This document shows positions 56,288-64,000 of a stretch of 64,000 nucleotides of DNA, piece after piece. Numbering within the stretch: the stretch's first letter is position 1; each line of letters opens with the position of its first letter. Origin of the DNA: Pseudomonas paraversuta (lineage in GTDB: Bacteria > Pseudomonadota > Gammaproteobacteria > Pseudomonadales > Pseudomonadaceae); assembly GCF_904063065.1 (NCBI RefSeq), contig NZ_CAJFCL010000007.1, positions 1 to 64,000 on the forward strand, in the 5' to 3' direction. Made by a program: the position numbers and the translations under genes. The notes under the pieces were generated by a model. The model made no database searches, was not told the DNA's origin, and saw nothing but the letters and a program-made list of their open reading frames with translations.

Positions 56288-57192
56288 CGCCGTCCAAACC
56301 GTTTTACGAGAATAGCTGTGAGAAAGGCGAATCCAACCAAGCGCGAAGCAGCAACAATTGAGGAGAACCAGATTGGGTAAGAGTGTGGTGTGGCTATGCC
56401 GAAAAACACCCCAGGTGACGCCACCAGGCTAGCTAAATAGGACGTCAGATCCCAAGGGTTACCGAACTGATAGGTATCGTAGAAAGCTATTAGAAGATGA
56501 ACCACTACGATTGCCCGCAACAGCTTAAGTGTATTCTCGCCGTTACCCCAAATCGCATCTAGCGCCCTGAATTCAAGCCATTTAATAAACTGTGGCACCT
56601 TTTTCCAGCCCGGATACTTATCACGATAATATGTTTCCCTGGATGACCAAGACATTTTCAGATATCTCGATGTAGCCTCTAACTCCAGCGAAATTGCCCT
56701 GTTTACAGCTTTGGCATCACCGATTTGCTGGAAATTCATTCGAAGCGATCTGGCAAACCGCATTTTCAAATTTTCCTCACGCGGTGCCTCTCTCTCAAGA
56801 ATATCGTCGTCGATTTGACAACGCTCGAAGATCGCATATTCAAACTTGCATCCGGAAAATGCGGACTGATGAAAATTGCAGCCAACGAACCGGCAGCCGG
56901 TAAAGTCGCATGAATCGAAGTTACAGTTATTGAAGTAGCAAGCGTCAAAAACGCTGTGCTGGAAGGAAACCTTCCGTAGCGTTTGTTTCTTCGCGTTTAG
57001 TCTAACGTACACCTTGAACGCATAGTCTTTAGGCTCGTTTTCGACATTTCTGCTGACGTATAGGTCAGTTATAACCTCCCGATTACCTGGCAGTAGTGCC
57101 TCTCGAGGCTTCGTCTGCAGGATATCGGCGACGCCACCGGTCGCTAGTGCCTCAACGCCTGCGGTGCCTGCGGGTGGGTTCTCGTCCATCAT
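56284..57192 (-). CDS. Pentapeptide-repeat protein with C-terminal membrane anchor, 302 aa
   Basis: Residues about 70-130 form pentapeptide repeats (ACYFNNCNFDSCDFTGCRF and onward, [A/C/S]-x-[F/L]-x-x rhythm), a right-handed beta helix. A helical region follows, then two or three hydrophobic segments (LKLLRAIVVVHLLIAFYDTY; SSIVAASRLVGFAFLTAIL). Two start ATGs are adjacent. Its stop overlaps the nucleotidyltransferase ATG. Pentapeptide proteins with membrane anchors appear as effectors or scaffolds in defence loci. Confidence 0.75.
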   Translation of the reverse strand: MMDENPPAGTAGVEALATGGVADILQTKPREALLPGNREVITDLYVSRNVENEPKDYAFKVYVRLNAKKQTLRKVSFQHSVFDACYFNNCNFDSCDFTGCRFVGCNFHQSAFSGCKFEYAIFERCQIDDDILEREAPREENLKMRFARSLRMNFQQIGDAKAVNRAISLELEATSRYLKMSWSSRETYYRDKYPGWKKVPQFIKWLEFRALDAIWGNGENTLKLLRAIVVVHLLIAFYDTYQFGNPWDLTSYLASLVASPGVFFGIATPHSYPIWFSSIVAASRLVGFAFLTAILVKRFGRR

Positions 57193-57441
57193 ACTCAGCT
57201 TATGCTGCCCTTAGCTCTCGATTGTTGAAAGCATAGTGACCTAAATAGCCGACGCTTCAAAGCCCCTTAGAAATCGCGCAAGTTTCAACATTCGCAGGCA
57301 GCAAAATCCCTGAAGGTGCATCTTTCGTTAGTAAAACACAGTTGGGTAATGGTGACTTTCAACAGATTACTGTTGGCACATTACCGGCTCAGGCCTACAA
57401 CAGGCTCGGGTCGATTGCAACCATTACGAGTGGCAATCGAA

Positions 57442-57562
57442 TGTAACACCTGCTGCTCTTGTAACATTACTTTTGAGTAAGCCCCAGAGCTGTGTAACAA
57501 ATAGAAATCACTTAAAAATCAGCTACCTATGCATGGTCGTAACACCCGTAACACTCGTAACA
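57442..57562. repeat. [TC]GTAACA repeat cluster at the right end of the island
   Basis: TGTAACA occurs at 57442, 57460 and 57493, and CGTAACA at 57538, 57547 and 57556, the last three at 9-base steps. No gene lies in 57193-58011. The family matches the GTGTAAC cluster after the integrase. Taken with the primase gene, this is a candidate origin or replication-control site, like ori and crr of P4. Confidence 0.6.
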
Positions 57563-57671
57563 TAGTTTTTGAGAGCCCCCTGCCCCTTATCGAGGGCTCC
57601 TCCAGCGATAGGGGCGAAGGCCCTTCCCGATCCATCAAAAGAATCGGGGGGCCCCTGATTCTTAGTACTAG

Positions 57672-57916
57672 ACACGGGGCAGGAAACCCGCACGAAATCG
57701 TTAGTGGCTGGGTTCCAAAGTTTGTTGACCACACTTGACCGGTTGACCCAGTTGACCCACCTAGGTGTTCACTATCATCAACACATCCAATGCCCTGCTG
57801 CGGGCCAAGACCTACCCCTCCTCTTTTCTTCAATACCTTTCAACTTCAACGATTGAAATTTCAATAAGCTGGGCGCCCTGCTGCTAAAAAAATCCCGCGG
57901 GTTTCCTGCCCCGTGT
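57672..57916. repeat. 20-bp perfect inverted repeat bracketing TTGACC direct repeats
   Basis: 57672-57691 and 57897-57916 are perfect inverse copies of a 20-base sequence beginning ACACGGGGCAGG. Between them TTGACC occurs four times in 33 bases (57725, 57735, 57743, 57752). This is part of the same gene-free stretch as the GTAACA repeats and adds to the case for an origin-like region. A remnant of a small transposable element is an alternative for the long repeat. Confidence 0.55.
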
Positions 57917-58011
57917 GCGACGCTTTCCTCCAGGGGCCCCGGCAGATATTTGGGATCTGCCATCGTCAACGGGCAATATGGATCACACATCACACTGCAA
58001 GGATTTGCCAC

Positions 58012-58716
58012 ATGCCTAAATGGGATCTGAATCAGCTGAGGGCAGCAGTTGAAAGCCGTCATGGACGAAGCCAACGCAAAGCGATATCGCCGTCAGTTGA
58101 CTCAATTGAGCAGCGAAGAAACTTTGCCAGTTATCACTATCACGAATTCCTCCGCGTAATGAAGGAAGCAACAAGCGCACATGATGGTGACCTGGCAATC
58201 ATGCTCCTTATTATGGGGGCCGATGAAGATGCAAGCAGCGAGTTCAGGTGGGCGAGTTTTCAAGCTGCCGCTCACGTCACAGCCTGCGTTCAGAGCATGC
58301 ACAGCGTTGCCGATATCCTTGCCCACACCCTGTATTACGCATACGGCATGAATCTAGATCAGGGAAAGACTCTGGACGCACATCGTATTGGGATCCGTAC
58401 CGTCTCCCAACGGCTGCCAGAAGGAACGGTCAAGGAGCAACTAAAAAAGCTGGTTGAACACGAGTCTTTCGTCTACCTCTCGGCACTAACAAATCACTCG
58501 AAGCATCGCAGCATCGTCACTACCCCCTACTCACTGGATCTCACGGGCGAAGCCGCGTCATCACATGGTTTGAAGTTTTCTGCTTTTGAGTATGACGGTG
58601 AAAATTTTACCGAGCGGTGGGTTCGGCCTACGTTAGAGGCCGAATACACCCGACAAGCGCGTTTGATAATAAGTCTTGGACAGGCACTGAATGCAGCCTT
58701 GATTGCGGATACTTAA
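58012..58716 (+). CDS. Hypothetical protein at the right end of the island, 234 aa
   Basis: Translation from ATG 58012 (MPKWDLNQLRAAVESRHGRS), with AAGGA about 10 bases upstream, gives a 234-aa mostly helical protein. The open frame extends 33 codons upstream but that part is repeat-like. It contains HTLYYAYGMNLDQGKT and many Ala/His, with no motif I recognise. It reads toward attR and is the last island gene. Confidence 0.65.
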   Translation: MPKWDLNQLRAAVESRHGRSQRKAISPSVDSIEQRRNFASYHYHEFLRVMKEATSAHDGDLAIMLLIMGADEDASSEFRWASFQAAAHVTACVQSMHSVADILAHTLYYAYGMNLDQGKTLDAHRIGIRTVSQRLPEGTVKEQLKKLVEHESFVYLSALTNHSKHRSIVTTPYSLDLTGEAASSHGLKFSAFEYDGENFTERWVRPTLEAEYTRQARLIISLGQALNAALIADT

Positions 58717-58909
58717 CACGCGTCGTCGCCCGCATATCCCCTGCCCTGGCATAGCAATCCAGTCAGACGATGCAGGGTAGAGTTTGAAGACAGGTTTGAA
58801 TGGTGCTGTCGAGACGACTCATACTAGGGCAGCAAACGTGATCATGTATCCCTGCGTGTATCCCGAAACAGCAAACCTCTCTGGAGGCCTTGAGTTTACT
58901 GGAACACTA

Positions 58910-59060
58910 CAGTCTCCCTCGGGCACCAAACAGCAGCAACTGCAAGTTTCTTACAGGACTTGCAGCACAGAGAAACCGGCCCCCGAGCCGGTTTTTTTGT
59001 GCCTGACGATCTACCCCTGCCTGCCCCTATCCGCTGTACCCCCCTCCTCCCTATATCCCC
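58910..59060. repeat. attR-type direct repeat
   Basis: The segment repeats the tRNA-Leu 3' end region: AGTCTCCCTCGG-GCACCA with one G missing, the CTGCAAG...GACTTGCAG palindrome with one mismatch, and the perfect 66-bp core at 58954-59019 including the tRNA terminator hairpin. TGTATCCC motifs near 58844-58866 match those by attL. It marks the right junction of the island. Confidence 0.85.
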
Positions 59061-59291
59061 AGCTGAAACCGCCAATCAAGTTCAAGCAGGACTCACACTG
59101 CTGTGCAGCGGCACCGAGCTCTGCGCCTGCGCCCTGTAGCGAGTCTTTGATCGACTCCACCATCGGGGGCCTATGCTGCCTGTTCATCGCTGACCACCGG
59201 GATGAAGCTGAACTCAGGTATCCGCTGACCCGGGCATTGAGGCGTTTCAGTTCGCACAAATCATGGGCGTCGCGCACGCTTAATGCTGTTA

Positions 59292-59408
59292 GATCGGAGC
59301 GGGATAGAATCAATATATGTCGACCGTGATAAAAGCTTGTGGACTGTACCTGCGGAAAAAAAGAAGATGCACAGCGGCTCAGTGAGCCTCACCCCTGAAT
59401 GGCATTGA
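59292..59408 (+). pseudogene. Tyrosine integrase remnant
   Basis: A frame from about 59292 reads DRDKSLWTVPAEKKKMHSGS then VSLTPEWH and stops at 59406. It parallels ALWTTPAEKMKMRRDFVSPL of the P4-type integrases. The catalytic part is lost, so only the segment between the Arg and HxxR boxes remains. It lies 230 bases beyond attR, so it comes from an older element at the same tRNA locus. Confidence 0.7.
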
Positions 59409-59853
59409 TAACGCTACCCTCTACGATGCAGCCAGGCTTGCGTGGCCAGGATTGATCCCGCGCCACTTGGCGTATTTCTGCACGCCCCGTGAAAATCCGC
59501 GCAAATGCACCTAGGGTTAATCATCCAGCGCTGCATGTCTGGAGGGTTTATTGTCGGGCCGCGAAAAAAATATTGCCGTCCATTACCGCTCCTGAAAGCG
59601 ATTAATCACTCAAACAAATTTTCAAAGCTGCCCATTTTTTGGCGATCCGGCACCTTGCAGGCAAATTGCACTATCGTTCCAACACCGCAGCTAATGCCTT
59701 ATCCAGCATACGATTTTCTGTTTATCACGCTCATGCAATGTGGGATTTAAAAGAGTCTTAATTATAACTTCCCGATAAAAATTATTATCCAGCATTACAT
59801 ATAACGTCAAAAAAACGACAACCCCTCAAACAATCCGCAACTCTGCCATTGTA

Positions 59854-59883
59854 TTGACACGACAGTTTGCCCCCGGTAATAAT
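59854..59883 (+). promoter_or_regulatory. Candidate sigma-70 promoter of the fimbrial cluster
   Basis: TTGACA (59854-59859) and TAATAA (59877-59882) are spaced 17 bases. The 59409-60122 stretch holds no gene, is AT-rich, and would give a 5' leader of about 230 bases before the fimbrial subunit. Long leaders are common for regulated fimbrial operons. No further operator was recognised. Confidence 0.55.
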
Positions 59884-60122
59884 CTTCCCCGGTCATAAAA
59901 CATGTTGATGCCATCAGCACACAGAAGTGTGTTATTCGACATTAAACGACCTCACACAGCGTAATCGATAGTTCCTGGAAGCAATGGCCCTTGCCATTGC
60001 TGAACGCGCTCGCATGGTGATTATTGGTTTTTCTGTGAATTCAATCACCGCTTAGTTACGAGTTTGTTCCGGGCAGTTCTGCTGGCTGTTTACTTGATTC
60101 TCTATTTGATGAGTAATAAAAC

Positions 60123-60650
60123 ATGAAAAAAATTCTAGTGTCCCTGGCTGCACTGAGCCTGTCCGTTACTGCTTACACTGCAGTGGCTGCAAGTGGCAAT
60201 GTTGCCTTTACCGGTGAAATCGTACAGTCCACCTGTAAAGTTTCAGATCGTGACCAAAACAAGCAAGTTTACCTGGGCAAGTACCCGACGACAGCATTCC
60301 CGACTTCAGGCTCCACCAGCGGTGCCAAAGCGTTCGATATCAATCTGGAAAAGTGTGAAGCCGGTGATTACACCTTGCGCTTTGATGGCAACACCCCTGC
60401 CGGTCATCCTGAGTTGCTGGCCGTTACCGGCGGTGCAGCCGGTGTAGGTATTGAAGTCCTGGACCACAATGGCGCCACGCTGCCAATCAGCCAGGATGTT
60501 ACCAGCCCGGCGCTGGTCACTGTTGCCGCTGACGGCGCCAACCCGGGTTCTGCCACATTCAACCTGCGCGCCCGCTACAAGTCCTACCAGGACGTGGTGA
60601 CTGCCGGCCAGGCGAACTCGACCGCTACCTTCTCTATCGAATACAAGTAA
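60123..60650 (+). CDS. Type 1-like major fimbrial subunit
   Basis: The 175-aa product has a signal peptide (MKKILVSLAALSLSVTAYTAVAA) and the fimbrial subunit pattern: GNVAFTGEIVQSTCKV near the mature N-terminus, a second Cys in LEKCEAGDYTLRF forming the disulfide, and the C-terminal alternating strand NSTATFSIEYK with penultimate Tyr. It is secreted and polymerised by the chaperone-usher pair encoded downstream. The gene is 59 bases before the chaperone. Confidence 0.95.
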   Translation: MKKILVSLAALSLSVTAYTAVAASGNVAFTGEIVQSTCKVSDRDQNKQVYLGKYPTTAFPTSGSTSGAKAFDINLEKCEAGDYTLRFDGNTPAGHPELLAVTGGAAGVGIEVLDHNGATLPISQDVTSPALVTVAADGANPGSATFNLRARYKSYQDVVTAGQANSTATFSIEYK

Positions 60651-60709
60651 TTAAACCCGCTGGAGCATTACTGGCCAAGGACGGCCTATTTCCGAGCGCT
60701 GAAACCTTT

Positions 60710-61393
60710 ATGAAAAAAGTACTCTTGTGTGCTTTGCTCGCCTGTTCCGCGAACACGTTTGCTGGCATTCAGGTGGACGCAACGCGGGTTATTTATAACA
60801 GTGAAAATCAATCGACATCACTCTCTATCCATAATGACAGCGACGCGACCTATATGGTTCAAAGCTGGCTGGATACGGGGGATGCGAGTCGCGTACCGCA
60901 GAATATACCGATCATTGTGACACCCCCTATTTTAAAGCTGGCCCCGGATAAAGACGCCATTTTGCGCTTTATCTATTCAGGCGAAGGATTACCGCAGGAT
61001 CGCGAATCGTTGTTCTGGATCAACGTACAGGAAATTCCGCCGGCGCCGAAACAGGAGAACGTGCTGCAAGTTGCAATTCGCACCCGGATTAAATTGTTTT
61101 ATCGCCCTGAGGTGTTAAAAACCAACTTGCAGGCTGAGGCGCAAGCCTTGAAGTGGCAGCATCAAGGGCAGAAGTTAATCGTGACTAATAACGGCCCCCT
61201 GCACGTGACCCTGGGTGTATTGACACTTAACCAGGGTGACAAGACCTGGAAAGTCAATGCCGACATGGTGAAACCTTACGACAGTTTGAATATAACACTG
61301 CCACCCGATGCTCAGTCCGCCAATGGCCTGTCGTTTACCTATATCAATAATTATGGTGGCCATACCGAGATTAAAAATGTCTCGTTAAATTGA
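60710..61393 (+). CDS. PapD-family periplasmic fimbrial chaperone
   Basis: The 227-aa product starts with a signal peptide (MKKVLLCALLACSANTFA) and has a two-domain Ig-like fold: ATRVIYNSENQSTSLSIHN with the first-domain Arg, IIVTPPILKLAPDKDAILRFIY, and RTRIKLFYRPEVLK, the PapD signature with conserved Arg/Lys. It caps subunits by donor-strand complementation and hands them to the usher. It sits between the subunit and usher genes. Confidence 0.96.
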   Translation: MKKVLLCALLACSANTFAGIQVDATRVIYNSENQSTSLSIHNDSDATYMVQSWLDTGDASRVPQNIPIIVTPPILKLAPDKDAILRFIYSGEGLPQDRESLFWINVQEIPPAPKQENVLQVAIRTRIKLFYRPEVLKTNLQAEAQALKWQHQGQKLIVTNNGPLHVTLGVLTLNQGDKTWKVNADMVKPYDSLNITLPPDAQSANGLSFTYINNYGGHTEIKNVSLN

Positions 61394-61419
61394 GTCAGGT
61401 TATTCAGGGGATACACAAA

Positions 61420-64000
61420 GTGGTACACAACAAAACAGCAACGTCCACGCTGGCACGCAACACCAATATGGGTCACAGCGCAGGTTATTTTTTTATTGTG
61501 CCATTTTTGCTTTCTCCTGCTGCCATGGCCACCGAACAGTTCAATACCTCCTTTATCCGTGGCAACGACTCTATCGCCCAGGTCAGCGCTTTATCCGGCA
61601 GCGATGACATCCTTCCCGGGCACTATCCGTTCGATATTTATTTGAATGGCCAGCGTGTTGACCATCGCGATGTCGAATTCAGGAAAGCGGCCCCGGACCA
61701 GCCCATAGTGCCGTGCCTGTCAGCACAGGACTACCAGGGCTATGGCATCAAGCTCAGCGACCGCCAAGTGCAGGATGCCAGCGATTGCTTTGCCTTGAAC
61801 CAGCAAGTTCCGGGCACAAAGCTGAACTATGACGCGGCACTGCAGCACCTGGATATCGATGTGCCGCAGCTGTATCTGGCGCCACGGGCACAAGGCTCCA
61901 TTTCACCCAAGGTGTATGACCGCGGCATCAATGCCGGTTTTGTTAACTACAACTTCAACGGCAGCCACAACCGCTATGGCAATAATCAGGCAGACAAAAC
62001 CTCTGACTACTCGTTCCTGAGCCTCAACAGCGGGGTCAATCTCGGCAACTGGCGTTTGCGCAACAACTCGACGCTCAGCCAGCAATCGGGTGCGGGCTCC
62101 AGTTTCGATAACATTTCGACCTGGGCACAAACAGATATTGTGTCCTTGCGCAGCCGCCTGGTGATCGGTCAGACCAACACCGACAATAACGTTTTTGACA
62201 GTGTTCAATTCCGTGGCGTGCAGTTGTCCAGCGCCAATGACATGTTGCCCGAGAGCCTGCGCGGATATGCCCCGGTGGTACATGGCGTAGCGCTGACCAG
62301 TGCCCGGGTTGAAGTCCGGCAGAACGGTTACACCATCTACAGCACCAATGTGCCTCCTGGGCCCTTTGCCCTGACCGATATTTACCCGAGCACTTTGAGC
62401 GGCAATCTGGATGTCACGGTCATTGAAGCCAATGGCTCCAGAAGCAGTTTCAGCCTGCCCTTTTCTTCAGTACCCAATATGTTGCGGGAGGGGATCTGGG
62501 ACTATCAGCTGACAGCGGGCAAGTATCACGATGGCACCACCCGCTATAAACCCAACTTTGTACAAGGCACCTTGTCCGCCGGGATGGCGTACGACATCAC
62601 GCCCTACGGCGGCCTGATGATGGCGCAGAACTATCGTTCGGCCGTCGCCGGCCTGGGTAAAAACCTGGGTAACTGGGGCGCCGTGTCGGTCGACGCGTCT
62701 TTTTCCGATACCGACCTGGCCAGTGGTGACAGCAAGCAGGGGCAGAGCGTGCGCTTCCTGTACTCCAAGTCGCTGAACAACCTGGGCACTGAGTTTCGCA
62801 TAGCCGGCTACCGTTACTCGACCTCGGGTTATTACGATTTCACTGACGCCGTTGCCGAACGCGACCGTTATGAAAACGGGGCTTACCGCAACGAGTACTA
62901 CGACGAAAACGACAATGACAACCTGGGCGTTCCGGGTTGGGCCGAGTCCCGTCGCCGCACCTATTACACCGATACCTTCGGCAATAAACGCCAGCGTGTG
63001 GAACTGTCGGTCAATCAGCGCCTTGGGGGCAGTTCGACCCTGTATGCCAACCTGAGCAACCAGTCTTACTGGGGCGGCAGCGGTGAGGATCGAACCCTGC
63101 AAGCGGGCTTTAACAGCAGCTACAAAAACACCAGCTATGGGGTTTTTTATCAGGACAGCCGCAGTAACTATGGTTACAAGGACCGCAGCCTCAACCTGAC
63201 CGTCTCGATTCCGTTCAGCTTTTTGCGCAAGGAATCGTCCGACATGAATGCCAGCTTCAGTGTCGGTCACAGCAAGCAGTCGGGTAACACCTACAGCACT
63301 GGCCTGAGTGGTTCTGCACTGGACGACAACCGGCTCAATTACGTGGTGCAGACCGGACACGACGAATACTCCGGGCAGACGTCCTCGGCCAACATCGGCT
63401 ATCAGGGGAGCAAGGGCCTGATCAACGCGGGTTACAGCTACAGCAACGAATATCAGCAAACTTCGCTGGGTGTGTCCGGCGGCATCGTCGCCCACCCGGG
63501 AGGGATCACGCTGACCCAACCGCTGCAGAACACCTTCGTGTTGATTGAAGCCGAAGATGCCAAGGGCGTGCGTCTGGAAAACCAGCCCGGCGTGGCGATC
63601 GACGGCTCCGGGTATGCGGTCATGACCTCTGCCACCCCGTATCGCCACAACCGTGTTGCGCTGCGCACCGAAGACATTGGCAGTGGCCTGGATATTCCCC
63701 TGGCCTCCAAAGATGTAGTGCCCACACGTGGCGCCATTTCCCATGTGAAGTTTGAAACCCATACCGGCCAAAGCCTGCTGGTACACAGCAAGATCAATGA
63801 CGCTGACTCCCCGCCCCTGGGCGCCAGTATTTTCAGCGCGTCAGGCAAGAACAGCGGCACCGTGGGCACCAACGGAGATATTTACATCTCGGGTGCCTCT
63901 GCAGGTGACCGGTTGATGGTCAAGTGGGGAGAAGACCCAAGCGAAAGTTGCTCGTTACAGGTGCCTGAGTTGAAACCCATGGGCGAAAAGGCCACGGGCT
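61420..64000 (+). CDS. Fimbrial outer-membrane usher (C-terminus cut by window end)
   Basis: A frame opens with GTG at 61420 (GGGG nine bases upstream) and has no stop to 64000, giving at least 860 aa; ATG 61468 is an alternative start. After a signal peptide ending SPAAMA come the usher N-terminal domain (EQFNTSFIRGNDSIAQVSAL and GHYPFDIYLNGQRVD) and a 24-strand barrel, with YIYGSNVPPGPF-like TIYSTNVPPGPFALTDIYPS and the plug. The C-terminal domains include the Cys in ESCSLQVPEL. Only the last residues should be missing. It is the assembly pore for the fimbriae. Confidence 0.96.
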   Translation, partial: MVHNKTATSTLARNTNMGHSAGYFFIVPFLLSPAAMATEQFNTSFIRGNDSIAQVSALSGSDDILPGHYPFDIYLNGQRVDHRDVEFRKAAPDQPIVPCLSAQDYQGYGIKLSDRQVQDASDCFALNQQVPGTKLNYDAALQHLDIDVPQLYLAPRAQGSISPKVYDRGINAGFVNYNFNGSHNRYGNNQADKTSDYSFLSLNSGVNLGNWRLRNNSTLSQQSGAGSSFDNISTWAQTDIVSLRSRLVIGQTNTDNNVFDSVQFRGVQLSSANDMLPESLRGYAPVVHGVALTSARVEVRQNGYTIYSTNVPPGPFALTDIYPSTLSGNLDVTVIEANGSRSSFSLPFSSVPNMLREGIWDYQLTAGKYHDGTTRYKPNFVQGTLSAGMAYDITPYGGLMMAQNYRSAVAGLGKNLGNWGAVSVDASFSDTDLASGDSKQGQSVRFLYSKSLNNLGTEFRIAGYRYSTSGYYDFTDAVAERDRYENGAYRNEYYDENDNDNLGVPGWAESRRRTYYTDTFGNKRQRVELSVNQRLGGSSTLYANLSNQSYWGGSGEDRTLQAGFNSSYKNTSYGVFYQDSRSNYGYKDRSLNLTVSIPFSFLRKESSDMNASFSVGHSKQSGNTYSTGLSGSALDDNRLNYVVQTGHDEYSGQTSSANIGYQGSKGLINAGYSYSNEYQQTSLGVSGGIVAHPGGITLTQPLQNTFVLIEAEDAKGVRLENQPGVAIDGSGYAVMTSATPYRHNRVALRTEDIGSGLDIPLASKDVVPTRGAISHVKFETHTGQSLLVHSKINDADSPPLGASIFSASGKNSGTVGTNGDIYISGASAGDRLMVKWGEDPSESCSLQVPELKPMGEKATG

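Larger units (their letters stand above)
39649..59040. mobile_element. Integrative island at tRNA-Leu(CAA), about 19.4 kb, P4-like backbone with defence cargo
   Basis: A direct repeat starting in the 3' end of tRNA-Leu recurs near 58910-59040, with a perfect 66-bp core (39693-39758 and 58954-59019). Just inside the left copy is a P4-type integrase reading inward. AlpA, a C4-like RNA, a primase/helicase and a set of candidate defence genes follow. The interior from about 48,100 to 57,200 is visibly AT-richer than the flanking chromosome. Queued genes all fall between the repeats, and the chromosomal genes outside (queA; fimbrial cluster) are unbroken. Confidence 0.9.

Noticed and set aside
59011..59313. 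100-codon minus-strand frame across attR and the flanking DNA
   Set aside because: It spans the att repeat and ends in junction sequence. It could be a truncated chromosomal gene, but no family was recognised, so it is not annotated.
58784..59329. 181-codon plus-strand frame across attR
   Set aside because: It crosses the attachment repeat and the tRNA-terminator copy and has no start signal. Chance frame.

Overview
The window is chromosomal DNA of a Pseudomonas species. The gene content and order are typical of that genus: guaBA, xseA, leuA, a der-bamB-yfgM-hisS-ispG-rodZ-pilF-rlmN-ndk run, a complete isc operon, cysE-trmJ/suhB, and queA-tgt-yajC-secDF. REP-like palindromes of the Pseudomonas type also occur. 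Three accessory segments interrupt or flank this core.

Region 1 (1 to about 4,227) is the inner end of an integrated element at the 3' end of guaA. It holds an IS3-family transposase tail, an iteron/DnaA-box origin next to a RepA-type initiator gene, an AlpA-like excision regulator, a zinc-finger/HTH-like protein, and a P4-type tyrosine integrase with candidate arm sites. The far end of this element is outside the window.

Region 2 (4,211 to 39,667) is core chromosome. guaB and guaA make GMP. xseA is followed by an M23 peptidase. leuA is preceded by a possible leucine leader peptide. An omega-amidase overlaps a methionine-type aminotransferase. The long minus-strand run from iscR down to der covers Fe-S assembly and several housekeeping genes, with an IscR-type operator at the iscR promoter. 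suhB is divergent from trmJ. queA-tgt-yajC-secD-secF ends at a strong terminator. A tRNA-Leu(CAA) closes the core block.

Region 3 (about 39,650 to 59,040) is a complete integrative island of about 19 kb next to tRNA-Leu. It is bounded by a direct repeat that includes a perfect 66-bp core. It has a P4-like backbone: integrase, AlpA, a C4/CI-like antisense RNA with two target modules, two small proteins and a 960-aa primase/helicase. Families of GTAAC repeats lie near both ends. The cargo is AT-richer than the core and looks like a defence island. It holds a DUF4365-like nuclease-fold protein with an unknown partner, a Septu-like ATPase/HNH pair, an operon coding for a GNAT-ASCH fusion, a RuBisCO-like protein and a small membrane protein, and an operon coding for a pentapeptide-repeat membrane protein, a nucleotidyltransferase and a small helical protein. 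The RuBisCO-like/GNAT-ASCH operon is the best candidate for an undescribed system. The RNA switch upstream of the primase is the clearest regulatory device.

Region 4 (59,040 to 64,000) starts with about 1 kb of non-coding DNA containing an integrase remnant. A chaperone-usher fimbrial cluster follows: major subunit, chaperone, and an usher that runs off the window end.

All family calls come from reading motifs by eye. No database search was run.
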